In this document: one piece after another, positions 28,392 through 39,249 of the stretch
Position numbering within the stretch: position 1 is the first letter of the stretch
Layout: every line of letters begins with the position of its first letter
Assembly (NCBI GenBank): GCA_018340805.1
Contig: JACMZG010000008.1
Span: 16,289,402 to 16,353,401, forward strand
DNA: 64,000 nt
Direction: 5' to 3'
From: Microvelia longipes
Lineage: Eukaryota; Arthropoda; Insecta; Hemiptera; Veliidae
Translations under genes and position numbers: made by a program
The notes under the pieces: generated by a model
What the model was told of the DNA's origin: nothing
Seen by the model: the letters and a program-made list of their open reading frames with translations, nothing else
Databases searched by the model: none

Positions 28392-29396
28392 TAATTCTGT
28401 CGGGTGGTCCACATGTCGGGCGAATTTCCTTTGGATGCGTGTTTCCGTGCTAGCAACATCCTGGTTGGAATGATATTTTTATTGTTTTTTAACAATATAT
28501 AAGTTTACAACTACTAAAAAATTTCCGGCGCGGTGGTCCGCATGTCGGGCGAATTTATTTAGAATGCGTGTTTCGTGCTAAACAACCCATTTCTTGCTAA
28601 AGTTCCGGTTCATGCTTTAAAACCTAAGCAGTTACTCATTGTCAAGCACTGCTGTATCTCATTTTGTCTGTTTTTTTCAAAGGAATGCGCTAAAACTTTA
28701 AAGATAACTAATTAAGCTTAAATAAGTAACTAAGCTTTTTAAACTAGTGCAATAATTTTAGGCATAGTTTTGTACAACCAACTGGATAATTATGCGCATT
28801 TCCTTTGAAAAATACAGACAAATGAGTTACGAGCAGTGCTTGACATTTGAGTAACTATAGTTTGTTCTTTGTAGCACTGGAAGTTTATAGAACTCCATCT
28901 CAGCTTGATCAAGGACTAGTTCTATAAAAAGTTTTAAATGATTTATTCAATTAATATATTTCGCCTATCCTTGTAGGCATCTTCAGAATCAATATCTACA
29001 AGCTACATAATAACTATTAAAATAAATAAACAATCACATACATTAATTTATTTTAATAATTTATTAATGTAGCTTTGTAGATATTGATTCTGAAGATGCC
29101 TACAATGATAGGCAAAATATATATTCAAAACTTTTTATAGAACTAAAGTCCCCTTGACCAAGACTGAGATTTGAGTAACTGCTCAATCGGAACCTTAGAA
29201 GAAATGGGTTTGTTAAGCACGGAAACACGCATTCTAATGAAATTCGCCCGACAGCGGACCACCGCGCAGAATTATTTAGTAGTTATAAACTTATATAATG
29301 TAAAAAGATATCATTCCAACCAGGACTGTTGTTAAGCACGGAAACACGCATCCAAAAGGAAATTCGCCCGACATGCGGACCACCGCGCTAGAATTA
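28392..29396. mobile_element. 1-kb nested foldback element (family C)
   Basis: Two nested sets of inverted repeats share a centre near 29020. Outer arms: 28392-28650 contains two direct copies of the motif GTCGGGCGAATTTCCTTTGG/GTCGGGCGAATTTATTTAGA. The region 29160-29396 carries the complementary pair, both beside GCGGACCACCGCGC-type ends. Inner arms: ~28877-28996 and ~29055-29155 share CTTCAGAATCAATATCTACA, a GATAGGCGAAATATA block and CTTTTTATAGAACTA. No coding capacity is seen. Ends flanked by AAATAATTCTG and AGAATTATTATA suggest termini near there. The superfamily is unknown. Confidence 0.8.
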
Positions 29397-29399
29397 TTA

Positions 29400-30330
29400 T
29401 ATAAACCCACAGTAGTAGGTAGAGACAAGTAAAAGCAAACTTGTGGTCATAACTTAGTAGTAGTGACCCTTGCAAAATACTTGTGCAAAAAGTAAATATA
29501 ATTTATACCCAACTATATCAAAAACAGAATTTTCATTAAAACTATAACAGTCGCTGGTTTTTTTCCAAACCACAAACAGAAGTATATGGATCTATATTTC
29601 TAATATTTATAGAAAGAAACGAGATCGAGGTTAAAACAATAAACAATAATAAACGAACAGCTAATTAAAAATTAAATGCATAAAAAAGTATTATAATTTT
29701 TTTAAAATAAAAAATTCAAATATAATAAAATATTTTAGCTCAATATTTCTATTGTATATAATATGATTGGCTTTTACTAAATTTTAAATAAATTAAGTCA
29801 AGCAGAGGTCAAATTTGTAGAAAATTAACTTCAAAACAACTTTGTGTTTATAGCACGTAGAGCACGTTTTCTTTAACAATTGCTTAGATTGTTTTTATAT
29901 CAAACAAAGATCAAATATAAACGATTTAGCTGGGTAAAAGTTTTGTTTTCAGATTTAATACAAATAAATATTCTACTTATAATAATAACTGTATTAAATT
30001 AGATAATACGTTTCATGGCCTTGTAAGGTTAAATATACCAAAGTAAGAAACTCAATTTGTTTATATAGAACAATGATAAGATCAGTATTATGATCCAATT
30101 TGATACTGAAATTGAATAAAATTGGACTAAAAATGATCATTTATTTAAGCAATACGTGCATAAAACAATAGCTTCTATTAGAGTGCGTTATATATTTAAT
30201 AAGAGTCGAAGTGTATAAGAGGTGGATTTGATAAATATACTCCCAGAGGCAAAAACACGAATTTACTACTTTATGTATCATAAAATAAAGTAAGCCTTTA
30301 AAGGAGGATTGGAAATTAATTTTCCTCCTG
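29400..30330. other. No feature recognised
   Basis: AT-rich DNA between the foldback and the 73-bp array; no supported gene. Confidence 0.5.
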
Positions 30331-30334
30331 TAGA

Positions 30335-30888
30335 GGGAGAAAAGTATATCACTTTTCTCCCTCTATTATAGAGAGAATAGTGGCTTTATTCCCCCTGACA
30401 CATAAGTAGAGGGAGAAAACGTGCACTTTTCTCCCTCTGTTTTAGGGAGAATAGTGGCTTTATTCCCCCTGACACAAAAGTAGAGGGAGAAAACGTGCAC
30501 TTTTCTCCCTCTGTTATAGGGAAAATAGTGGCTTTATTCCCCCTGACACAGAAGTGGAGGGAGAAAACGTGACCTTTCTTCCTCTGTTATAGAGAGAATA
30601 GTGGCTTTATTCCTCCTGACACATAAGTAGGGGGAGAAAACGTGCACTTTTCTCCCTCTGTTGTAGAGAGAATAGTGGCTTTATTCCCCCTGACACAGAA
30701 GTGGAGAGAGAAAACTTGCAATTTTTACCCACTGTTATAGGGAGAATAGTGGCTTTATACCCTTTGCCACAGAAGTAGAGGGAGAAAAGTATATCACTTT
30801 TCTCCCTCTGTAATAGGGAGAATAGTGGCTTTATTCCACCTGACACAGAAGTAGAGGGAGAAAAGTATATCATTTTTCTCCCTGTACT
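30335..30888. repeat. 73-bp minisatellite, hairpin-forming unit
   Basis: Seven to eight copies of a 73-bp unit. Each has a self-complementary block, AGAGGGAGAAAAGT and ACTTTTCTCCCTCT around a short centre, followed by GAATAGTGGCTTTATTCCCC and TGACACA. Start points near 30408, 30481, 30554 and 30627 are exactly 73 bp apart. Units vary in the hairpin loop (GTATATC versus CGTGC). The minus strand stays open for 94 codons through part of it, but 73 is not a multiple of three, so this is not a coding repeat. Confidence 0.92.
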
Positions 30889-31159
30889 CACGATCTTCCA
30901 ATGTTGCTTAATATCTTCCGATTTTATCTTAACAATACCTTTTATCTTTAATCTAAATGACTGGCAATTTTTGTTATGAATCTAAAAAACTAATAAAAAA
31001 TAAATAATAAACACTAAAATTGTTTAAAATAATAAATGATTTGATGATAAAAACATTCATCCAGTGTATCTATTCGGTAGAGTTATTCAAAGCTTTGTTT
31101 AGATAAATATGAAAAATAAAAAAAAACGAATGTCATCACTGTTCTTTTGCGTGACGATG

Positions 31160-31410
31160 CAAACTGTAGTCAGTGCCTGGCTGGGTGACCGCTGGAAATT
31201 TAACGGATGTATTTACTATCTGAGGACAAGCAAAGCGAGTCCAAAGAGATGCTGCAGAGAATTATTTTTTTTTTTAATTTAACGACTTGTAAATTTTGAG
31301 GACGAGTGAAGCGAGTCAAAAGTAGGGAGGATGAGCGAAGCAAATCCGATGAGAAGAGAAAGAGTTCCGAGGTACCCCGTACCCGGTATTTTACTTTTCC
31401 TAACAAAATA
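31160..31410 (-). repeat. Family A 5' fragment, inverted
   Basis: The minus strand reads GGGTACGGGGTACCTCGGAA, GATTTGCTTCGCTCATCCTC, CTTCACTCGTCCTCA and later GCGGTCACCCAGCCAGGCAC. It lacks the 3' half. The 74-codon minus-strand frame over it is incidental. Confidence 0.8.
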
Positions 31411-31879
31411 TGAATTTTTACCAATATTTTAAAATCACGAGCTATTCGTAGAAGGGAGGGGGGTTAAAAAATTAAATCTTGTAATGGTTCTACGAAACAT
31501 TCCTTAAGTTTAAAAATCAAAATTGAATAGTAATTTAATCTATTTTCATAATTACTAACAGCAGCAGCCATTATAAAATGACCAAACTGGGAAATCAAAA
31601 TAAATTTGTAAACTTTTGCAAACCTCTAGTGTGGCACTCTAACCATTATGTCACATTTAATACTGTATTCTGTATTTTGTAAAAAAAGAGAAGTTATAAA
31701 AAAACTTAAGGGTAATGCAAAATTATTATTATTTTTTCAAGTAACATGAAAGATTCAGGTGGTGTCATAAATTTACCCAGGATATATTCAAACATAGAGT
31801 ACTTATTTTCTTTGAAATTTACAAGCTAATCATATCTATCATATCATATTTATAAACTTCATAATAACAAATGAAACAA
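31411..31879. other. No feature recognised
   Basis: AT-rich DNA between the family A fragment and the MITE. Confidence 0.5.
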
Positions 31880-31886
31880 AATCAAG

Positions 31887-32175
31887 CATAGAGATATATA
31901 CTAGAGGGGGGCATAGCCTATCTTAATACATTGAGAGGTCTGAAACATCATTTTGGGGCTCTTAGGGGCTCTGTGTAACCTCATTAAAACCTCCTCCTAG
32001 AGTAAATTTAGGTTATAATAAATCAATTGTTTTTGCTTTAGTTTGTATTTTAAACGTTTTACTATATAAGTTACTGAATTTTCGTTCTGTTTATTTTATT
32101 ATATTGATAATCGATATACTTATCAAATGTTTCAAAATTCAACCGAAAGGGCCCCTCTAGTAATATATCTCTATG
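31887..32175. mobile_element. MITE with terminal inverted repeats (family E)
   Basis: About 289 bp. The left end CATAGAGATATATACTAGAG is complemented by the right end CTAGTAATATATCTCTATG (~20 bp). AATCAAG lies directly outside both ends (31880-31886 and 32177-32183, possibly 8 bp with one mismatch). A 7-8-bp duplication fits hAT-type elements. The interior (GGGGCATAGCCTATCTTAAT, GGGGCTCTGTGTAACCTCAT) is non-coding. Two relatives lie at the right edge of the window. Confidence 0.85.
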
Positions 32176-32344
32176 GAATCAAGTACCTACAAATGACAAA
32201 TTTTTCCCCTTGGAATAAGATCGATATTAATTAAGTAGTATAACCTTGTTCTTGTAACCTTTCATAAATTTACTTTTGTTTTCTTCAGGTTTTGCGGTTA
32301 CTGAGTACTATAAATCTGTTTAAAGTAATAACTTATTTTACAAA

Positions 32345-33047
32345 GTGAACAACAAAAAATTAGGTACGGGGTCCCTCGGAACTTCATTACATTGGGTTCG
32401 CTACACTCATCCTCACTACTTGGCACTCGCTTCGTTCGCCCTCAGACTATTAAAATCGCCAAATTTTTACTGCAAGACTTGCTTCGCTTGTCCTCAGATA
32501 ATAAATTTATTTGTTTCATTCCCTTCAGCAGGCATCCATCTAGGCACTGACAGCTCCATGCTGCTAAACTTTTATGATCCAGCAAAAATCAAAGATGTAC
32601 TTGTCGTATTGAAACGAAACTTAGTGTAATTACTTATTATGTAAAGGTATAGACTTGACTACCAACTCAATGGAATTATTTTTTTAATTTTTCACTGTAT
32701 CTAAAGTAACGTATAAAATTCAGTCCATAGAAATAGAACTAATGCTGATACTGACATGAAACATAACACACATGTTGGTCTTCCGCAGTTTATGAATATC
32801 GAGTTTTCCACGTTTAATGATTTTTTTAAATTACGCTGAGTCATTATTTCCGGTTAATGACGTCATTATTTTCCGGATAGCACAACTAGACCATACGATT
32901 AAGTTAAGTTTGAGTTAAACATCCGAAACGGATAATTCAGGTGACATACCGGATTAGATTTTTTGCACAACAAAATCCTCACATTCCTGGACTTGGACTT
33001 TTAACACACTTTTCCTACTTACCTACGGTATAAATGAGGAAAAGTAA
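32345..33047 (+). repeat. Family A dispersed repeat, near full length
   Basis: Begins with GGTACGGGGTCCCTCGGAAC and keeps all main blocks: GGGTTCGCTACACTCATCCT, CTTGTCGTATTGAAACGAAA, TTCCGGTTAATGACGTCA and the closing hairpin (ACTTTTCCT at 33008-33016, TACC-TAC-GGTA, AGGAAAAGT at 33037-33045). The cytosine-poor middle has lost the ACACAC block. Confidence 0.85.
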
Positions 33048-33049
33048 AT

Positions 33050-33584
33050 AGTTATTATAACATTGTCTTTAATGTATTATACTTTAAAATAACTAAACGT
33101 TACATAAAATAACATAAGCGTCATTTTGGTAAAAAGCAAGAAGGTATTACTACTGGCGTCAGAATCCCTGTAAAATCTAAAAATATAATCACACCTCGCG
33201 AAGGAGATATGCATGATTTTGAGGAGCCCCAGTACATAAGAAAGGCCTTTCTATACATTAAGGCAGGTTATCTTGTATGTAAATACATCGATAGGCTAAA
33301 ATATATTTTGCCGTAGTAGATATTACCAATTCCGGCGGTACTCTCTTAAACGTTTTTCGGGTTAAAGTATTCCTTTTAGCACAGAATCATATAGGATAAC
33401 ATCTTTATTTATCCTTAGAAAGATATTTAGAGCATCATGTTAACATAATGCTTGACACACTGGAACAACCAAGTGAACCTTAGTCATACCTTTAAAGTAA
33501 ACAAAACATTTTAGTCCATAAATCCTAGGTCTTATACATTCCTGCGGAAGTCACAGTGACTGGCATCGGATTTCTTTTACATTT
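33050..33584. other. No gene recognised
   Basis: AT-rich with no supported gene or repeat. Confidence 0.5.
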
Positions 33585-33615
33585 TTTGGAAGGGGGGACT
33601 CACTGATCAAGAATA

Positions 33616-33688
<73 letters not shown>

Positions 33689-34130
33689 ATATAAAATGTA
33701 TATATAACATATATGTATATATATGTATATACTGTTATGTATGTATGTATATTTTCTCGGATCGAAATGAAATTTGGTACGAAAATTAACCTTTCATAAT
33801 GTTTAGAACCATATTGTTTATGAAATATATGTGACATCATTAACCTACAATAATGACTTAGTTAACATTTTTTACACATGTATTAGTATGTATGGTTAAC
33901 AAAGTTACATTTTACGGTCAGTAATAATTCCAATGTCATTAATTTACAATTATAACATAATGCAAACAAATCACGTTTTTTTAAATACATTTGAAAATTC
34001 GCTTATATGCCACTTATATAAACTAGTAACATGACGCACTGCGATAAAGGTCAACAACCATGTGGCCGCGAAACAGCCAAAAAAAGGGCGGGGGCTGCGA
34101 AGAGGCCCCGTGGCCAATATTCTGCTGAAT
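33585..34130 (+). repeat. Family B dispersed repeat with internal AT tract
   Basis: Opens GGAAGGGGGGACTCACTGAT, followed by ~80 bp of AT, then TTCTCGGATCGAAATGAAAT, TATGAAATATATGTGACATC, TACATTTGAAAATTCGCTTA and CAACCATGTGGCCGCGAAAC. This is the same block order as 23935-24490, including the AT tract. It ends in a GC-rich palindromic patch (GAAGAGGCCCCGTGGCC). Confidence 0.78.
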
Positions 34131-34159
34131 GGTCCAACTACTTTAAAATTTTGAGTATT

Positions 34160-34335
34160 GATTTTTTCCATCAGTCACACGTATATGCACACACACATAC
34201 AGACAGCTTCGTGAAAACTACCCAGGAGGTTTTAAACACCTAAAACTTGTAATTCAGGTGCATTGCGGGTTTCGATATTTTTCGCAAACACAATACATTT
34301 TCTATAAACCTACATTATAAATAAGGAAAAGTAAA
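34160..34335 (+). repeat. Family A 3' fragment
   Basis: Carries CACACACATACAGACAGCTT, AAAACTACCCAGGAGG, TTCGATATTTTTCGCAAACA and the closing GGAAAAGTAAA, directly after the family B copy. Confidence 0.75.
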
Positions 34336-34339
34336 AAAA

Positions 34340-35060
34340 TTAATCATAGAAATCATTGAGAAATTATTACAGAACGAAAATTTACTGAATCAAAGACGAG
34401 TTATTGAAGTAAGTCAATAATAAGGAACAATAATTACAACAACATCATAAATAAAACATAGGAATCGTTTCCTACTTAGTAATAAACAACCACCAACAAC
34501 ATCCAGTACTGTTACTGAGAAGAATTATTTATTCTCAGCTACCTGTTACTATTTGACTTTTGACTTGTACTTCATGTCTTATAAGTCTTTATACTTAATA
34601 TCAGAGAACTTCATAATAACTATATGACCTTTCGCACGTCTCTGATATACCTACATCAAGAAATAAACAAATCTTTATTCCATTCTCTTATGATTGTAAT
34701 TTCTTTTTATCATTTCACAGTCACTAAGGAATTATATTCCCAAATTATTATTTATCTATGTGGGAAAGATATTTTTTCTTTGATAATAACAAATATAAGT
34801 GTTGTAACAATATAGAAGTAATAACAAACAGTCCAACAAAAAGGTATCACCAAGATAGATGTTGAAAAATAAAAGATAGTCAGTCACCTAATTTTATAAT
34901 TACTAATAGGCAATCATAATAATAATGACATCATAATAATGATAATTACTAATTCACAAGGGAAGCAGTTTTAGCGAATTTTCATAATAAAAATGACGCT
35001 TATGTGTTGAGAATAAAGTGGAGTGATCGATTCAGATTGGCTTCCCGATGCGAAAAAAAT
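34340..35060. other. No gene recognised
   Basis: AT-rich. A 63-codon ATG frame at 34624-34815 is hydrophobic and Ile/Tyr-rich, with no motif. Confidence 0.45.
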
Positions 35061-35061
35061 G

Positions 35062-35232
<171 letters not shown>

Positions 35233-35234
35233 CT

Positions 35235-36654
35235 TCTATTTTTTTATATGGCGAACAATAAAGACTTTCTCAATTCAAATCAAAATAATCTCAAAAGCTT
35301 CTGATGAAAATTCGCTAAAAATCACTTCAAATTATTATTTTAAAAGAAGTTTTTTATTATAAGAATAAATAAAAACATATTGGCTAACATGGTGCTCATA
35401 GACCATTACTGTTTTAGAATTGGATAAATATTGACTTTTGAATTAGGAAAAATATTTGCTAATGGAAATAAATGCTGCAGTCCTAATTCCTAGCGGAGTC
35501 AAGGTGATGCCTAACTTTTCCTTAATTATTTCCCAGTATAAAATTAGGATAGACAGATAGCTAATGCATATTTTCTCAAATCTTTTTTCTGTTTTAATTT
35601 TTGAAACTTATGCGAGGAAGGTCAAATAATATTCTTTATAGTATATAACATAGTATATAATATATTATTATTTATATAACATACCAGTAAGTTCAATCCA
35701 ACGTTCTTAAAGATTATAGGTGTTTTTTTCAATGTTTTGTCATCATTTTTCTGAAAAAAAGAACAATTTTTAAACTGCATAAATAACTATTAAATGCTTA
35801 TAAGATTTGGGTTCACGAGGATACTTATAAGTTGAGCCGTTTCAACCATAAGTTTTCTAATGATTTGTAAAAAGAAAATAGTCGGGGTGCTTAAGATTTA
35901 TAAGATAAATTTTACTTTTAAGCTTATAAGATTCAAATCAAATCAGACATCAAATCTTATAATCAAGTAAGTGTAGAATGTCTAATTCATTTTAAAATAA
36001 TTAAACGTATAATGTAATCATTTAAGCTGAATTGATAAACAATAAAAACACATTCTCATGCTGAGGTCAAAGGAATATTTTATAAGAGCTTATAGAGTTT
36101 TATTAAAAAGAATGTGCGTGTTTACACTGTACACGCATTTATACTGCCATGGGAGTTAAATGAAAATGAAAGGGTCACTAGTCGGAATACATAAAGCGCT
36201 GTATAGTAGCTGTGATACACGTGGTCCAGATACCCACGTGTTCATCTGTGTTAGCACGTCTCATTCCAACAATAACCACTTTTCGTATTATCACATATAC
36301 AAGATACGTGAACAATTTTATTATAATTGGATCTGTTGTGTTCAAGGTTGAAAGTTGAAATATTTTAAAACATTTGATAACTTTAGAAGAGAAAAATTAA
36401 TAGATATTTGTAGACATCCTTTGTTGTATTTAAGATGCAAGAAAAACTATCTATAATACTGTTTGCACTGATTAGGACCAACACGCCTTTTAGGGTATCT
36501 TTCCATTGATGTATTTCGCTATCCACTGGGTCAAAGTCATTATTAAGTTAACATTAAACTCTGTACTGAGTAAAACACAGCACAGGAAGCAATCCTCGGG
36601 CCTCCGGTGTAGCAAACAAACCACTATAAAGCGACATATTGTTTGCTTGACGAA
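35235..36654. other. No gene recognised
   Basis: AT-rich DNA. A 63-codon ATG frame at 36160-36351 has no family motif. A GC-richer patch at 36590-36620 was not assignable. Confidence 0.45.
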
Positions 36655-37320
36655 CAAACAATTTACCTTTAGATCGTTATGTTAACGAATTTATGTGATA
36701 GTCAAATGAGAAAATACAAACAATTTACTTTACTTTAGACTCGTTATGTTAACGAATTTATGTGATAGTCAAAATGAGAAAAATACAAACAATTTACTTT
36801 ACTTTAGACTCGTTATGTTAACGAATTTATGTGATAGTCAAAATGAGAAAAATACAAACAATTTACTTTACTTTACACTCGTTATGTTAAAGAATTTATG
36901 TGATAGTCAAAGTGAGAAAAATACAAACAATTTACTTTACTTTTAACGAATTTATGTGATAGTCAAATGAAAAAAAACAAACAATTTACTTTCTTTACAC
37001 TCGTTTATGTTAACGAATTTATGTGATAGTCAAATGAGAAAAATACAAACAATTTACTTTACTTTACACTCGTTATATGTTAAAGAATTTATGTGATAGT
37101 CAAAGTGAGAAAAATACAAACAATTTACTTTACTTTACACTCGTTATGTTAACGAATTTATGTGATAGTCAAAATGAGAAAAATACAAACAATTTACTTT
37201 ACTTTAACGAATTTATGTGATAGTCAAAATGAGAAAAATACAAACAATTTACTTTACTTTACACTCGTTTGTTAACGAATTTTTGTGATAGTCAAAATGA
37301 GAAAAATACAAACAATTTAC
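36655..37320. repeat. Minisatellite, ~66-bp unit
   Basis: About ten copies of a unit containing GAATTTATGTGATAGTCAAA, ATGAGAAAAATACAAACAAT and TTACTTTACTTTAGACTCG. Some units are shortened by loss of the CTCGTTATGTTAA block. A 66-codon frame (LTNLCDSQNEKNTNNLLYFR repeated) spans three units only. Confidence 0.93.
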
Positions 37321-37424
37321 TAAAGTACTTATTAAAGTAAAAGTACTTATTATTACATTTACTATTAAAAGTACAACTTTACACTCGTTGTGTGGAAAAT
37401 AACAGGGAACCAAAATAACTGTCG

Positions 37425-37950
37425 GTAAAAAATAATTTTTGAGTAGGGTGTCGTTTTCGATGTTTTGGGCTGCTAAAGGGGGTTCATTAAAAAGAGTCCG
37501 GAGTCGATATGACTACTTAAAGCTAGGGTTTCCTGGTTCAAATCTTGGTACCGGCGCTAATTTTTTATCGGCTTATTTGCTGTATTTAAGTTCATAACTT
37601 CTTAAATAATTCTGACGCGGAATTCTGCCAGTCGGGCGAATTCTCGATCTTGCTTATCAATCCAATTTTGCTTAATTTTTCAGTATTTTTATTTTGCTTT
37701 AAATTTTTAAAAGAAATTGCACTAACTGATGAGCTTCAAGAAATGAGTGTGAATAATGTTGTGCTGTGTAGTGTAGTATATGTATAGTGTAGAATAAATA
37801 TGCGCATTTTCTCTAATAAAATCGAAGAAATTAAATAACAAGTTGTCAGTCAACTGCTCAGGGTTTTGAATGTATAACGAAAAATTAAACGAAAATTGGA
37901 TTGATAAACAAGAAAGCGCCCATTTCAAAGAAAATTCGCCCCGCTTGTGA
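37425..37950. repeat. Family D unit plus family C foldback
   Basis: 37430-37560 is one family D unit (GAGTAGGGTGTCGTTTTCGA, TCCGGAGTCGATATGACTAC, GGTTCAAATCTTGG). It is followed at 37626-37685 and 37870-37950 by inverted arms sharing CTTGCTTATCAATCCAATTT with GCGAATT-type ends. The same D-then-C order occurs at 27.9-29.4 kb, so they appear to travel as one composite repeat. Confidence 0.72.
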
Positions 37951-38725
37951 TTTTAAGACTTACAATTAATATTTCTTTTCGTTTTTTGTTTTCTAGCCTA
38001 TGCTTAGTTCAATGAATTGGACTAATTAATGACGAAAATAATTTCGTTAATAATTAATATTTCGTTAATAAATTAATAAATTTGTTAATTAATAGTTATA
38101 AATAATAAAAGTCATAATTATTCTTGGAGTGTAATCATTATTAAGTATTTGTAACCTTTACTATACCATAATATAATTATAATACCATAAATAACACACC
38201 ATATAAATATTTTATACAAAGAATAGTATATAATTGTATTTTTAGAAAATAATAAAGATTTGATTGCCTTAGTTTATACAATTTTATTATTTCATTATTT
38301 AAATAATTTTTATTACTGTCTTTTAATAAGTCTCTTTCAGCGAAGTATTTAAGAAATTACGATTATTTAGCAGGAGTTGTTACAGGAAATGTTAAAGAAA
38401 TAAATTGCTTGTTTCAATTGATGAGTTTAAGATTCAGAAAGTTTAAAATTCGCAATGGTATGTGTTAAGATCCACAAATTTTGCAAATTAATTGTCTTAT
38501 TTATGATTTTGCTTTTACTTATTTACAATTTTTTATCTAATTAAAACATACCAATCAATTTAAAAAAAAATCAGGAAATGGTCAACTCGGTACTCTTGCA
38601 ACCATATGGGCTTCTTTCTCCTCAAGAATATATTATTGTCAGATATAATGTTCATTATCCCTTAAAATATTAATAGCAAAAATTTTAAAAATTCATTAAA
38701 AGTTGATGACTTCAACTAATCGGGC
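37951..38725. other. No feature recognised
   Basis: Extremely AT-rich; no coding or structural signal. Confidence 0.5.
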
Positions 38726-38729
38726 TGAA

Positions 38730-38960
38730 AACTTATATGCACCAATATATATAACAAACAAAATGGCTATGTCAAAAAAATCTATCAGCAATAATGACCA
38801 TTTTATAGTTTGACATATATAATCTTATGTAAAAACCATACGTCTTACGACTAATACATTTGAAAATTCGATAATATTGTGGCAGTATACCATTATGCCA
38901 CTTACAAAGACTACTAATACGACAACCTAGTAAAGGAAAACAATAATGTGGCACAATAAG
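38730..38960 (+). repeat. Family B 3' fragment
   Basis: ACTAATACATTTGAAAATTC, GTGGCAGTATACCATTATGC and ACAATAATGTGGCAC match the end of the family B copies at 24.4 and 34.0 kb. The Copia remnant begins directly after it on the other strand. Confidence 0.65.
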
Positions 38961-38964
38961 GAGG

Positions 38965-39246
38965 CACTATGGCTTTCCATGTCTCATCTCTTAGTTCTGA
39001 CCACAATTTTTCTAATTAGGCAATATGTGAAGCTATACTTTCATTTGGCTCTTTTATCTTAATACCAATGAATTTATTGAACAGTCAGTCCTGACGTTGT
39101 TCAATTCTTTGTTCATACGACACTTCTTAACTTATCCCAAATCTCTTTAGCTGTACTGCACATATTTACCAATTTTCTCACTTGCAGTGTAAGAGAGGAA
39201 ACTATAATACTTTGAGCTTGCGCCGAAGCCGCATAGCCCATAGCCG
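38965..39246 (-). pseudogene. LTR/Copia gag remnant
   Basis: Minus-strand translation from 39246 gives NSAMGYAASAQAQSIIVSSL, TLQVRKLVNMCSTAKEIWDK and LRSV. After a one-base shift it continues YEQRIEQRQD-stop-LFNKF, IKEPNESIASHIA-stop-LEKLWSELRDE. The AKEIWDKL..VYEQ..EQRQ..LF..F core and the later S-I-A-x-H-I-x-x-L-E-K-L-W block are characteristic of the Copia gag polyprotein (UBN2/DUF4219-type region). Two in-frame stops and one frameshift make it inactive. No zinc knuckle, protease, integrase or LTR is present nearby. Confidence 0.8.
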
Positions 39247-39249
39247 AAT

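Noticed and set aside
30607..30891. 94-codon minus-strand frame over the 73-bp array
   Set aside because: The unit length is not a multiple of three, so the frame changes from unit to unit; no protein family is recognised.
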